A DNA stretch of 64,000 nucleotides. It comes from Priestia abyssalis (lineage in GTDB: Bacteria; Bacillota; Bacilli; Bacillales; Bacillaceae_H). Numbering within the stretch: the stretch's first letter is position 1; the number at the start of each line of letters is the position of its first letter. Position numbers and translations under genes: made by a program. The notes beneath the pieces were generated by a model. The model did not search any database. It saw nothing but the letters and a program-made list of their open reading frames with translations, and was not told the DNA's origin. The DNA is taken from the NCBI RefSeq assembly GCF_002019595.1, contig NZ_KV917369.1, positions 4,356,624-4,420,623 on the forward strand. Reading direction: 5' to 3'. This document shows, in pieces, positions 1-9,371 of this stretch.

Positions 1-136
1 ATGTAACATAATCTCCTACTAACGGGCTGATTTTTTGTTTACGGAACACGCCTCTGCCCCGGCATTGGGTAACAGTTCCGTCACTGAAAACATAATAAAA
101 ACCGCTTAAGGCTTTAATAATTCTGCCTTTAAGCAT
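1..136 (-). CDS. rsgA: RsgA/CpgA ribosome small-subunit GTPase, N-terminal fragment (cut by window edge)
   Basis: Only the first 45 codons are visible. They encode an N-terminus beginning [16 protein letters not shown] and continuing through the [14 protein letters not shown] segment, which matches the OB-fold start of the circularly permuted GTPase RsgA (CpgA/YloQ). The family helps late maturation of the 30S ribosomal subunit. The ATG lies after an AAGGAGTGAGG ribosome binding site. The gene follows prkC by 21 bases, the order rlmN-prpC-prkC-rsgA known from Bacillus, and in B. subtilis the protein is a PrkC substrate. The GTPase and zinc domains lie outside the window. Confidence 0.9.
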   Translation of the reverse strand, partial: MLKGRIIKALSGFYYVFSDGTVTQCRGRGVFRKQKISPLVGDYVT

Positions 137-157
137 AACCTCACTCCTTGTATCACT

Positions 158-2134
158 CTATTGTTGTGAATATGGTACCTCTGTCTCTTCTATGACTTGA
201 TTATCCCTCACGATTTTGTACTTAGCTGTTTCATTATAGGGAATAATCAATTGAATTTGCCTTTTTATCGTTTCTGTTAACGTAAAGTCCTCAATCGGAA
301 CTGGGTAGTCACGGCCTAAATCGTCTACAAAAATCTGTACTTGCTGCGGCACGCCCGGTTCAGCGGGCTCATATGGAATCGTGACCTCTACGTTCACATT
401 ATTAGGCGGCTTTGGTTCAGGACCTAGTGAAAGAGTAATCGTTAATTCACTGCCTTTTTCGATTGTCGTTTCAGGTGCCGGGTCTTGCCTAATGACAAAC
501 CCTTTGTCAGTATCTGAATGCTCTTCTTTCACTTTAACCACTATATCGTAGTCTGAAACATAATCTCGAACACTTTTTTCCGTCCATCCGGATAAATCTT
601 TTAATTGAACCGAAGGCGGACCTTTACTCACCCAAAAAGTGACATCTGTTTCCTCAGGAACATTTTCTGCCCCCTCTATCGGGGTTTGATTAATGATCGT
701 TCCTGCTGGTTCTTCACTGTCCACATTGACGGTATTTACAAAGCGATAACCCTTTTGCTCCAGCATTTTTTTAACCGTTGACACATCTTTTCCTGTGTAG
801 TCCTCAAAGGCAATTTTTTCTTTGCCCGTACTTTGGTAAATCTTCACTTCCGTGCCTTCTTTTACAACCTCACCAGAACCAGGTACTGTCTGTATGACCT
901 TTCCTTCTTCAATTTCCTCATCCGATTTCAAAACGGGGTCATCGACAACAAAGCCCAAGGAAACAAGCTTTGTCACAGCCTCTTCATAATCTTCATCCCG
1001 CAAGTTCGGAATGGTCACATCTTTCGGCAAGAAGAAAGATGGCAGAACGGTAACAGCGATGACTCCTGCGCCTGCCAGCACCAAAAATAATATGAGTAAA
1101 GACACCATCCATTTATTCTTTTTGCGTTTTTTCTTTTTAGGAGCCTTTTGTGCCTTTTGGACAGGCTCTTCATCAGGAACCACTACCGGCTTTGAAAAGG
1201 ACCTCACGATCGTTTCATCCGTCGGGCTGTCTATGTAATCATCCGTTATGACGGGAATGGCCTTTGTAGCTTCCTCGTCATCAGGTACCTCAAATTTTTT
1301 CTCATTCAAACGCTCTGGATTCATGGATGTTTCAAGGGCATTCTGCATCTCCTCTACCGAATCATACCGGTAAAAAGAATCTTTGGCGGTTGCCTTTAAC
1401 ACAACATTTTCCAAACTCTGTGGAATGGATGGATTCCACCTCTTCGGCGATGGGGTTTCTGTTTGCAAATGCTTTAAGGCAATCGAGACAGCTGACTCCC
1501 CTGAGAAAGGGACCCTTCCTGTCAACAACTCGAACAAGACGATGCCCAAAGAGTAAATATCCGACTTTTTATTCGCCAATCCTCCCCTTGCCTGCTCAGG
1601 TGATAAATAATGAACAGATCCCAATACGGAATTGGTTTGTGTAATGGTTGTGGAGCTAAGAGCAACAGCAATTCCAAAATCGGTTACTTTTACAGTCCCA
1701 TTGTCATCAATTAAAATATTTTGAGGCTTCAAATCACGGTGAATGATTCCAAATTGGTGGGCATGGGCAATGGCAGATGTAATTTGGGTCATAATATCTA
1801 CCGCTTTTTCAACCGGAATGGGTGCGTGCTGTTGTATGTATTGCTTTAATGTTTGCCCCGGAACATATTCCATGACAATGTAATAAATCTCTTCTTGTTC
1901 ACCGACATCATAAATACTGACGATATTTGGATGTGCAATGCTTGTCGCCGATTGCGCCTCTCGGTGAAAACGCTTAATAAACGATTCGTCATTTGCGAAA
2001 TCCAGACGAAGAACTTTTATGGCTACGTCACGGTCCAAGATCATGTCTCTTGCCAAGTAGACGTTTGCCATCCCTCCACCACCGATGACTTTTAACACTT
2101 TGTAGCGGTCATTCAAGCGTCTGCCAACTAGCAC
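158..2134 (-). CDS. prkC: PrkC, PASTA-domain membrane Ser/Thr protein kinase
   Basis: About 658 residues. A cytoplasmic Hanks-type kinase domain (roughly residues 8-270) carries the glycine loop GGGGMANVYLA, the catalytic loop HRDLKPQN and the DFG motif. A lysine-rich stretch is followed by one membrane helix near residues 345-365, then three extracellular PASTA repeats and a C-terminal Ig-like domain. Family knowledge: PASTA domains sense muropeptides or lipid II and the kinase controls germination, stationary-phase survival and division. The GTG at 2134 is preferred because a perfect GGTGAT ribosome binding site precedes it and it matches the family start; an in-frame GTG at 2143 overlaps the prpC stop and is the alternative. 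It pairs with prpC upstream. Confidence 0.95.
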   Translation of the reverse strand: MLVGRRLNDRYKVLKVIGGGGMANVYLARDMILDRDVAIKVLRLDFANDESFIKRFHREAQSATSIAHPNIVSIYDVGEQEEIYYIVMEYVPGQTLKQYIQQHAPIPVEKAVDIMTQITSAIAHAHQFGIIHRDLKPQNILIDDNGTVKVTDFGIAVALSSTTITQTNSVLGSVHYLSPEQARGGLANKKSDIYSLGIVLFELLTGRVPFSGESAVSIALKHLQTETPSPKRWNPSIPQSLENVVLKATAKDSFYRYDSVEEMQNALETSMNPERLNEKKFEVPDDEEATKAIPVITDDYIDSPTDETIVRSFSKPVVVPDEEPVQKAQKAPKKKKRKKNKWMVSLLILFLVLAGAGVIAVTVLPSFFLPKDVTIPNLRDEDYEEAVTKLVSLGFVVDDPVLKSDEEIEEGKVIQTVPGSGEVVKEGTEVKIYQSTGKEKIAFEDYTGKDVSTVKKMLEQKGYRFVNTVNVDSEEPAGTIINQTPIEGAENVPEETDVTFWVSKGPPSVQLKDLSGWTEKSVRDYVSDYDIVVKVKEEHSDTDKGFVIRQDPAPETTIEKGSELTITLSLGPEPKPPNNVNVEVTIPYEPAEPGVPQQVQIFVDDLGRDYPVPIEDFTLTETIKRQIQLIIPYNETAKYKIVRDNQVIEETEVPYSQQ

Positions 2135-2139
2135 CGCTA

Positions 2140-2883
2140 TCACCCACTTTCATTCGCAAAGTCCACTATAATGACTGTAATGTTATCCTCGCCGCCCAAC
2201 TCATTCGCTAAATGAATAAGACGTTCTCCCTTTTCATTCAAAGAGGAATCGGCTAGAAGGATTTCTTTTAATTTTTCATCTGATACTTTATTTGATAATC
2301 CATCGGAGCATAATAGTAAGAAATCTCCTTGTTCAATTTCAATCGATTTTACATCAACGGCAACTTGTTCAGCTGTTCCAAGAGCACGTAATAAAATATT
2401 CTTTCGCGGATGATGCTCGGCATCTTCTTTTGAAATTTGTCCGCTTCGAACTAATTCATTGACAAGAGAATGATCCTCTGTCAGTTGAGAAAATCCATTT
2501 TCATTTAAAATATAGCATCTGCTATCTCCAATATGTCCAATGGTACAAAAAGTGTCTGTACAAATAACGGCCACCAGCGTTGTTCCCATTCCCTTACACT
2601 CCTCATGATGGTTGGAGTGCTCGTACAATCTTTCATTAATTTTGCTTACTTGCTCCATCATCCACTTCTGTGCCTCATCAGGAGTCCCGATTTGTTCGCT
2701 TCGTTCCCAATATTCCTGTAACTGTTTAATAGCCATCGTGCTGGCTACATCACCCGCACGATGACCTCCCATACCATCAGCTACAACAGCAAGCCTGCTG
2801 CCGTGACCATTATAAAATACCCCTCCGGAGTCCTCATTGTGTTGCCGGACCTTTCCGCGATCTGTCATAAAGACAGCTCCCAT
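2140..2883 (-). CDS. prpC: PrpC, PP2C-family Ser/Thr protein phosphatase
   Basis: 247 residues of a PPM/PP2C metal-dependent phosphatase that reverses PrkC phosphorylation. The visible motifs are RQHNED near the N-terminus, VVADGMGGH (metal-binding aspartate), the HIGDSRCY strand, LLCSDGLSNKV and the C-terminal GGEDNITVI. The ATG at 2883 follows GAGGTGAT with good spacing; a longer reading frame extends upstream into rlmN, but its extra residues resemble nothing in the family. It lies 4 bases after the rlmN stop and ends within a few bases of the prkC start, so the pair is probably translationally coupled. Confidence 0.95.
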   Translation of the reverse strand: MGAVFMTDRGKVRQHNEDSGGVFYNGHGSRLAVVADGMGGHRAGDVASTMAIKQLQEYWERSEQIGTPDEAQKWMMEQVSKINERLYEHSNHHEECKGMGTTLVAVICTDTFCTIGHIGDSRCYILNENGFSQLTEDHSLVNELVRSGQISKEDAEHHPRKNILLRALGTAEQVAVDVKSIEIEQGDFLLLCSDGLSNKVSDEKLKEILLADSSLNEKGERLIHLANELGGEDNITVIIVDFANESG

Positions 2884-2887
2884 GCTA

Positions 2888-3976
2888 TCACCTCGTCTCT
2901 TCTTTTCGCTCCTTCGCACGAAGCTGACCGCAAGCTGCATCAATGTCATGCCCTTGTTCACGGCGAATGGTGACATTCACTCCGCGGTCTTTTAATGTAC
3001 GTTCGAACTTTAAGATTTGCTCTTTCGGTGTACGAACATAATCTCGTTCCGGCACATAGTTAACCGGGATTAAGTTAATATGACACTTTACACCTTTTAC
3101 AAGCTTCGCCAATTCTTCAGCATGCTCGACTTGGTCATTCACTCCCCCGAACAAGCCGTATTCAAAGCTGATCCTTCTGCCCGTCTTTTCGATATAATAC
3201 TTTACTGCTTTCATTAAATCAGGGAGTTTATATGCACGATTAATCGGCATTAAACGGGAGCGCAGCTCCGTATTTGGCGCATGCAAGGAAATCGCAAAAT
3301 TAATTTGCAGCTGCTCATCGGCAAACTGATAAATTTTCGGAATAATACCACTCGTTGATACCGTAATATGACGAGCTCCAATATTTAATCCTTCATCAGA
3401 ATTGATGATTTTTAAAAATTGTAACATAGCATCATAATTGTCGAAAGGCTCACCTATTCCCATAATTACGACATGACTCACTCGTTCTCCTTGTTCATCC
3501 AAAGCCTTTTGTACTTTTACGACTTGGGCTACGATTTCTCCAGCTTCAAGGTTACGCTTCAATCCGCCAAGCGTTGAGGCACAGAACGTACAACCGATTC
3601 GGCAGCCGACCTGCGTGGTTACACAGATAGAGTTTCCGTATTCATGGCGCATTAAGACTGTTTCAATCGTATATCCATCATGCAGCTCGAATAAAAATTT
3701 CATGGTGCCATCGGCTGACGTTTGCTGAACAGCTGTTTTTAATGTTGTTAAAACAAACTGCTCCTCTAGCTTTTCACGCAGACTTTTGGACAAATTGCTC
3801 ATTTCTTCAAAAGCGGTCGCTCTCTTTTTATAAAGCCACTCATAAATTTGCTTGCCGCGGAATTTTTTTTCACCGTTTTGGACAACCCACTCTTCAAGGT
3901 CAGCCAGTCCGTATGAATAAATAGATGGTTTTTGTTTCGTTTCTTCTGTCTGTTTATTGTTTAATGTTTTTTCCAC
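2888..3976 (-). CDS. rlmN: RlmN, 23S rRNA A2503 / tRNA A37 C2-methyltransferase (radical SAM)
   Basis: About 362 residues. The radical-SAM iron-sulphur motif CRIGCTFC is visible near residue 125, preceded by the YEWLYKKR region, and followed by GEPFDNYD and the C-terminal [18 protein letters not shown], which contains the family's conserved catalytic cysteine. The family methylates A2503 of 23S rRNA and A37 of some tRNAs. The GTG at 3976 is chosen because AGAAGGTG lies 8 bases upstream, it starts 2 bases after the rsmB stop, and it gives the usual family length; an in-frame start at 4003 would overlap rsmB by 25 bases. It lies in a ribosome-modification run with rsmB and fmt. Confidence 0.95.
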   Translation of the reverse strand: MEKTLNNKQTEETKQKPSIYSYGLADLEEWVVQNGEKKFRGKQIYEWLYKKRATAFEEMSNLSKSLREKLEEQFVLTTLKTAVQQTSADGTMKFLFELHDGYTIETVLMRHEYGNSICVTTQVGCRIGCTFCASTLGGLKRNLEAGEIVAQVVKVQKALDEQGERVSHVVIMGIGEPFDNYDAMLQFLKIINSDEGLNIGARHITVSTSGIIPKIYQFADEQLQINFAISLHAPNTELRSRLMPINRAYKLPDLMKAVKYYIEKTGRRISFEYGLFGGVNDQVEHAEELAKLVKGVKCHINLIPVNYVPERDYVRTPKEQILKFERTLKDRGVNVTIRREQGHDIDAACGQLRAKERKEETR

Positions 3977-3978
3977 TA

Positions 3979-5328
3979 TTATTGCACCTTCTTTCGTAGA
4001 CACGCGATGTAAAATCCGTCCGTTTGAAAATCATCCGGAAACAGTTGAAGCTGTCCATTTTCCACTTTTGTTGAAACCGATTTGGGTAATCGTTTTACAA
4101 GCGTATCATCCCATTCAAAGTCTGGATGCTGCTTTAAAAACTCATCTACCACGTCTTTATTTTCTTCTTGATCAATTGTACATGTACTATATACTAATGT
4201 CCCGCCTTGCTTCAGCAAAGGTTCGACTGCTTGTAGAATTTGCAGCTGAATGCGTGCAAGCTGCATAATGTCTTGCTCTGTTTTTGTATATTTTAAATCA
4301 GGCTTTCGTCTCATGACGCCAAAACCTGAACAAGGTGCATCGACGAGTATTCTATCAAAACTTTCTTTTTCAAAACGCTCGCTCACCTTGCGGCTATCCA
4401 TCGCTACAGCGGTCACATTCGAGAGCTGTAAGCGTTCAACTTGTTCGGTGATGAGCTTTACTTTATGATCATGGATGTCCAGTGATACGACAGAGCCGGT
4501 ATGGTAAAGCTTCTCGGCAATATGAGTCGTCTTGCCTCCCGGGGCTGCACAGCTGTCCAGTACCCTGTCACCTTCAGTTGCTCCCACAGCATATGCAACG
4601 AGCATTGAGCTTTCATCTTGAACCGTGAACATCCCTTCTTTAAAGGCTTTCGTATGGGCGGCATTTCCTTTTTGAACTTCGAGCGCTTCCGGAGCCACCG
4701 ATCCTTTTTTCACTTCGATGCCTTCCTCAGCAAGTCTTGCAATCGCCTCATCAATCGTAAACCTTGATGTATTCACGCGAAGCGTTTGTTTAGGGGGCAT
4801 CAAGTTCGTTTCACAAATATGACGTGCTTTCTCAATCCCGTATTGAGCTGTCCATCTTTTTACAAGCCATAACGGATGACTTGCTTCGATTGCCAACTTC
4901 TCCACTGGATCTGTGATAGAATCAAATGACGCCAATCCCTCACGCTGCAGATTGCGAAGTACCCCATTCACCATGGAGACAATCCCTTTATGCCCCCTTT
5001 TTTTAGCAATCTCCACCGCTTCATAAATAACGGCATGTTCTGGAACACGGTCCAAGTATACCATCTGATAAACAGATAGTCGCAATAATACGCGAACCCA
5101 CTCTTGCATTTTCTTTGGGTTTTTTAAAAACGGCTGCAAATAGTAATCCAGCGTCATTTTCCGCTGAATCGTTCCATATACAATTTCCGTTAATAATCCT
5201 GCATCCTTGCCTGTCAGCTTATATTTTTCGATATTTTTATTCAATAATAAATTGCTGAAAGCCTGATTTTTTTCAATGGACAGTAAAATATCCAGTGCGA
5301 TGTCCCTTACGTTATACTTACTCATCAC
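3979..5328 (-). CDS. rsmB: RsmB, 16S rRNA m5C967 methyltransferase
   Basis: 449 residues, normal family length. The N-terminal NusB-like helical domain (about residues 1-140) contains [13 protein letters not shown]. The SAM-binding methyltransferase domain shows [15 protein letters not shown], then [16 protein letters not shown] with the PC active-site cysteine, and [10 protein letters not shown] with the second catalytic cysteine. The ATG follows TTAGGAGAAAGTG and overlaps the end of fmt by 11 bases. The product modifies C967 of 16S rRNA in the small subunit. Confidence 0.95.
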   Translation of the reverse strand: MMSKYNVRDIALDILLSIEKNQAFSNLLLNKNIEKYKLTGKDAGLLTEIVYGTIQRKMTLDYYLQPFLKNPKKMQEWVRVLLRLSVYQMVYLDRVPEHAVIYEAVEIAKKRGHKGIVSMVNGVLRNLQREGLASFDSITDPVEKLAIEASHPLWLVKRWTAQYGIEKARHICETNLMPPKQTLRVNTSRFTIDEAIARLAEEGIEVKKGSVAPEALEVQKGNAAHTKAFKEGMFTVQDESSMLVAYAVGATEGDRVLDSCAAPGGKTTHIAEKLYHTGSVVSLDIHDHKVKLITEQVERLQLSNVTAVAMDSRKVSERFEKESFDRILVDAPCSGFGVMRRKPDLKYTKTEQDIMQLARIQLQILQAVEPLLKQGGTLVYSTCTIDQEENKDVVDEFLKQHPDFEWDDTLVKRLPKSVSTKVENGQLQLFPDDFQTDGFYIACLRKKVQ

Positions 5329-6265
5329 TTTCTCCTAACCGTACGCCTGTTTGAACGGCGGTACCTCTTAAAAATTGTTCTCCGCTCATTCGTTTTTTTC
5401 CTGACGGCTGCAGTTCGGTTACTTTAATGGCCGTGTCATTTCCCGTTGCTACGACAAAACCATCCTCTTGAATCTCAACGATCGTACCAGGTTCGCCTTG
5501 TTTAGTGAAAGCCACTTTCTCTCCCTGCCAAATTTTCATTACTTGGCCGTTAAGCGTCGTGTAGGCAACAGGCCAAGGGTTTAATCCTCTTATGTGATTA
5601 TAAATTGTTTCCCCTGTATTCTTCCAATCAATTTTTTCCTGCTCACGTTTAATATTATAAGCGAATGTTGTTTCTTCCTCATTTTGCTTGATTGGAGTTA
5701 ACTCTCCTTTAATCAATGAAGGAATTGTTTCAGACAGCAACCTGGAACCGGCAGCACTTAATTTGTCATGGAGTGTTCCAACATTGTCCTTTTCTTCGAT
5801 TGGCACTTCCACTTGCGTTAATATATCGCCCGCATCCAGCTTCTCTACCATATACATGATGGTAACACCGGTTTTTTCTTTTCCTTGTAAAATGGAATAG
5901 TGGATAGGCGCCCCTCCGCGAAGTTCCGGCAACAAAGAAGCATGGACGTTAATGCACCCGAACTTTGGTGCCTCTAGAATTTCCTTAGGCAAAATTTGAC
6001 CGAAAGCAGCCGTTACAATCAAATCAGGATTGTAGGCCAATACTTTTTCGTATTCTTCCTGAAAACGAATCTTTTCCGGCTGAAGTACGGGAATACCATG
6101 TTTTACCGCCTCTGCTTTTACAGGCGGCGGGGTCATCACCCTTTTGCGTCCCACAGGCCGGTCTGGCTGAGTGACCACCGCGGAAATATGATACCCATCC
6201 TTAATTAGTGTTTGTAACACCGGTACAGAAAAATCAGGCGTTCCCATAAATACGATATTTAACAT
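5318..6265 (-). CDS. fmt: Fmt, methionyl-tRNA formyltransferase
   Basis: 315 residues. It formylates Met-tRNAfMet with 10-formyl-THF for translation initiation. The N-terminus [17 protein letters not shown], the formyl-transfer site [17 protein letters not shown] (Asn-His pair) and the C-terminal [13 protein letters not shown] block are characteristic. The start is uncertain. The ATG at 6265 matches the family N-terminus, but an in-frame GTG at 6277 that shares one base with the def TAG stop adds four residues, and the nearby AAGGA does not clearly favour either. It pairs with def, whose product later removes the formyl group. Confidence 0.95.
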   Translation of the reverse strand: MLNIVFMGTPDFSVPVLQTLIKDGYHISAVVTQPDRPVGRKRVMTPPPVKAEAVKHGIPVLQPEKIRFQEEYEKVLAYNPDLIVTAAFGQILPKEILEAPKFGCINVHASLLPELRGGAPIHYSILQGKEKTGVTIMYMVEKLDAGDILTQVEVPIEEKDNVGTLHDKLSAAGSRLLSETIPSLIKGELTPIKQNEEETTFAYNIKREQEKIDWKNTGETIYNHIRGLNPWPVAYTTLNGQVMKIWQGEKVAFTKQGEPGTIVEIQEDGFVVATGNDTAIKVTELQPSGKKRMSGEQFLRGTAVQTGVRLGESDE

Positions 6266-6276
6266 GTTGTCATTCA

Positions 6277-6750
6277 CTATCCTTCCAATTCTCCTTCTTC
6301 GTAATAACGTGTAACCTTTGATGTAAACAGTACACCGTGCAGGTGATCGATTTCATGTTGAATGGCTCGTGCAAGAAATCCTTTTGCCTCAAGGACATAC
6401 ACTTTTCCACGGCGATTTTGCGCCTTCACTTTCACATATTGCGCACGCGCTACATCACCAAAAAGGTCCGGAAAACTGAGACAGCCTTCTGGACCCACTT
6501 GCTCACCGCGCTGTTCTAAAATGACAGGATTAATCAATTCTATCTTGCCATTACGGTCGCCCACATCAACAATTGCGACTTGTTTCGCCACTCCTACTTG
6601 GGGAGCCGCCAAGCCGACTCCGTCTGCTTCTAACATTAAATCGTACATCCCATTCAATAATTTTGCCAATTTATTATCAAATTCTGTGACACGCTCACAC
6701 TCCTGTTCCAATACCGGATCGGGATAGTAAACGAGTGATAGCTTAGCCAA
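6277..6750 (-). CDS. def: Def, peptide deformylase
   Basis: 157 residues. All three deformylase motifs are present: [17 protein letters not shown] (metal-ligand cysteine) and HEIDHLHG (two metal-ligand histidines and the catalytic glutamate). It removes the N-formyl group from nascent proteins. Translation begins with TTG at 6750, 7 bases after a strong AGGAGG. It stands directly before fmt and is separated from priA by a 207-base gap holding a MITE-like repeat. Confidence 0.95.
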   Translation of the reverse strand: MAKLSLVYYPDPVLEQECERVTEFDNKLAKLLNGMYDLMLEADGVGLAAPQVGVAKQVAIVDVGDRNGKIELINPVILEQRGEQVGPEGCLSFPDLFGDVARAQYVKVKAQNRRGKVYVLEAKGFLARAIQHEIDHLHGVLFTSKVTRYYEEGELEG

Positions 6751-6810
6751 TGTATATCCTCCTGAAAGTTATCATTCATTTTTTCCAACTTAACAACCTT
6801 TAAAACTATG

Positions 6811-6942
6811 TGTTCAAAAAGGACCGAGAAGTTCAAGGAAGCGCAGCTTTGAGTAACGGAACGTATCGTGTTAATACGTGAGTAACGGAAAAGCAAGCTG
6901 ACGCGGAAATTCGACGGTCATTTTTCCCGGACGTTTTGAACA
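6811..6942. repeat. MITE-like element, copy 1 (priA-def gap)
   Basis: A 132-bp non-coding element bounded by perfect 9-bp inverted ends TGTTCAAAA and TTTTGAACA. Its reverse complement aligns almost base for base with 61098-61241, sharing TCCGGGAAAAATGACC, GTCAGCTTGCTTTTCCG, ACTCACGTATT and CTTGAACTTCTCGGTCC. A 17-bp direct repeat, AACAACCTTTAAAACTA, occurs at 6792-6808 and 6939-6955, on either side of the element, with the second copy sharing four bases with its end. No open frame of note lies inside. Confidence 0.8.
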
Positions 6943-6957
6943 ACCTTTAAAACTAGA

Positions 6958-9366
6958 TTACATCATTGAATAAGGCTGCAGGTCGATCGTAATCGTTAAT
7001 TTTTGCTGGATTTCCTGCTGATAGCGGTCTATGATGAACCTCAGCGCAGGAATCAGTTCGGGTTCCAGCTTGTATTTTATCATGCATTGATATCGATATC
7101 TATCTTTTACCCTCGCAATCGGCGAGGCGACAGGACCGAGAACGATTGTCTGGTCCGATAGCTTTTGACGCAAAAATTGCGCGATTTTATCCGTAACAGC
7201 AACTACTTTTGTCAGCTCCTCATGGGACACCGTAATTAATACCGTATAGTAAAACGGAGGATATTGATGCAGTTTGCGAGTCATCATTTCCTGTTGATAA
7301 AAACCATCATAGTCATGCCTGCTAGCCAGCTGAATGCTGTAGTGTTCCGGTGTATAAGTTTGGATGACCACTTCTCCGGGCAAATGGTGCCTTCCTGCAC
7401 GGCCGCTCACTTGCGTCAAAAGCTGAAACGTTTTTTCCGACGAACGAAAATCAGGAAGATGAAGCATCGTATCAGCAGACAATACCCCTACTAGCGTAAC
7501 ATTCGGAAAATCAAGGCCTTTTGCAATCATTTGCGTCCCGAGCAAAATTTGCGCTTTTTGTTCTCCAAATTGATTGAGTAACCGTTCATGCGCTCCTTTT
7601 CGGCCTGTTGTATCCACATCCATTCGGATCACCTGCGCTTGCGGCAGCAATTTCAACAATTCTTCTTCCACTTTTTGTGTACCTGTTCCAAAATAACGGA
7701 TATGATCGCTGCTGCATTCAGGACAAGTCACATCCGCCTTCTGTTCGTGGCCGCAATAATGGCATTTAAGTAAATGATTATAGCGGTGATACGTCAGCGA
7801 TATTTCACAATGCGGACATGAATGGACAAAACCGCAATCCCGGCACATGACGAAAGAGGAATGCCCCCGCTTATTTAGAAGCAGCACGATTTGTTCTCCC
7901 TTTTCAAGGCGGTCCTGTATTTTTTCAAACAGCAATCCTGAAAACATGGAACGATTCCCACTTCGAAGCTCTTCCCTCATATCAATAATATCGACAATTG
8001 GCAGAGCAGACTCATTCATTCTTTTGCTTAATGTCAGCAGCTGGTATACTCCTTTTTGCGCTCTTGCGAATGATTCAAGGGTAGGAGTCGCACTTCCAAG
8101 CACCACTGGACAACCATGGTATTCTCCCCGGTAAATGGCGACATCACGTGCATGGTACCTTGGCGTCTCTTCTTGCTTATAACTCGTTTCATGCTCTTCA
8201 TCAATAATGATGATTCCTAAGTTTTGAAACGGGGCAAACACCGCTGACCTCGCCCCCACCACAACCGAAACTTCTTTTCGCTGGATTTTCCGCCATTCAT
8301 CGTATTTTTCTCCTGCTGATAATCCGCTGTGAAGAACAGCAACTTTCGAGCCGAACCTTCCCTTAAATCGTTTTACCATTTGGGGGGTCAAGGATATTTC
8401 CGGAACGAGTACAATGGCTTCTTTTCCATCTTTTAACACTTGATCGATGGATTGAAGATATACTTCGGTTTTTCCGCTCCCCGTTACGCCGTACATCAAG
8501 AAAACCTCGTGCTTCTTTTCTTCAATGGTTTGCAAAATAGGCGCGATAGCCTGTCCTTGTTCTTCCGTCAAAGGCAAAGCGCTCGTTTGTTGAAACGCCG
8601 CATCATCATATGGATTCCGGTACATTTCAATATCGGTTTCCATCAGCACCCCTTTTTGAACAAGCGCCTTCACCGGGGCTTGAGTGACGTTTAATTGTTC
8701 GCATAAATCCTTTAATGCGATTTCGTCCGGGTGTTCAAGAAAGAAGGATACCACCTGTTTTTGCTTTTCAGCTTGTTTGGAAAACTGCTCAAGAAGATTT
8801 TGAAGCCTGGAAGTCTCATACAGCGGTTTAATTCCTTTGACCGTCTTTTTATTGGCCCGGTTTTTCACAATATAAATGACTTCTAAATACCCCTTTTGAA
8901 TGTCCCGGTAAAAAGCGGAAAGATGTTCTTGTTTTACATCGCTCAATTTTACAGTGCTCCGTTGTTTCAAATAAGGCTGAACATCTTCATGCAATGCGTG
9001 AAAATCAGTCGAACCAAGGAGCTTTACCTCTTTATCATACGCCGCTTTCATCGCTGCTGGCAGCATTGCCTGAAAAGCGGAAATAGCAAAACATAATGTT
9101 TTTTCTGTCAGCCAATGGCCAATTTGAAGCAGTTCTTGGGTCAATACCGGATATGGATCAAGGAGGTCGGCAATCGGCTTTAGTTTTTTAAATTCGGATT
9201 GATTTTTTATATTCACGACAAATCCTTGGACTTTACGCGGCCCAAAAGGAACCACGACACGCATCCCTTGCTGCAGTATGTCCTCCCATTTGTCAGGAAT
9301 CAGGTAATCAAATGTACGATCGGTTTGTTTTGCCGCTACATCGACAATAACACTAGCGATTTTCAT
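6958..9366 (-). CDS. priA: PriA, primosomal replication-restart helicase
   Basis: 802 residues, normal length. It recognises stalled forks and starts DnaB loading. The order is an N-terminal DNA-binding domain (VIVDVAAKQTDRTFDYLIP), Walker A VTGSGKTEVYLQ, the DEEH box, GSATPTLES, a zinc module of paired cysteines (CRDCG, CPHC, CHYCG, CPEC), GTQMIAKGLDFPN, and VSGRAGR (helicase motif VI). The ATG at 9366 matches the family start and follows GAAGGTTGA; an in-frame TTG at 9375 overlaps the coaBC stop and is the alternative. It lies between coaBC and def. Confidence 0.95.
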   Translation of the reverse strand: MKIASVIVDVAAKQTDRTFDYLIPDKWEDILQQGMRVVVPFGPRKVQGFVVNIKNQSEFKKLKPIADLLDPYPVLTQELLQIGHWLTEKTLCFAISAFQAMLPAAMKAAYDKEVKLLGSTDFHALHEDVQPYLKQRSTVKLSDVKQEHLSAFYRDIQKGYLEVIYIVKNRANKKTVKGIKPLYETSRLQNLLEQFSKQAEKQKQVVSFFLEHPDEIALKDLCEQLNVTQAPVKALVQKGVLMETDIEMYRNPYDDAAFQQTSALPLTEEQGQAIAPILQTIEEKKHEVFLMYGVTGSGKTEVYLQSIDQVLKDGKEAIVLVPEISLTPQMVKRFKGRFGSKVAVLHSGLSAGEKYDEWRKIQRKEVSVVVGARSAVFAPFQNLGIIIIDEEHETSYKQEETPRYHARDVAIYRGEYHGCPVVLGSATPTLESFARAQKGVYQLLTLSKRMNESALPIVDIIDMREELRSGNRSMFSGLLFEKIQDRLEKGEQIVLLLNKRGHSSFVMCRDCGFVHSCPHCEISLTYHRYNHLLKCHYCGHEQKADVTCPECSSDHIRYFGTGTQKVEEELLKLLPQAQVIRMDVDTTGRKGAHERLLNQFGEQKAQILLGTQMIAKGLDFPNVTLVGVLSADTMLHLPDFRSSEKTFQLLTQVSGRAGRHHLPGEVVIQTYTPEHYSIQLASRHDYDGFYQQEMMTRKLHQYPPFYYTVLITVSHEELTKVVAVTDKIAQFLRQKLSDQTIVLGPVASPIARVKDRYRYQCMIKYKLEPELIPALRFIIDRYQQEIQQKLTITIDLQPYSMM

Positions 9367-9371
9367 TTTTG

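Noticed and set aside
2884..2976. N-terminal extension of PrpC into rlmN
   Set aside because: The ATG at 2883 has GAGGTGAT at ideal distance and matches the family start; the extension is rlmN read in another frame.
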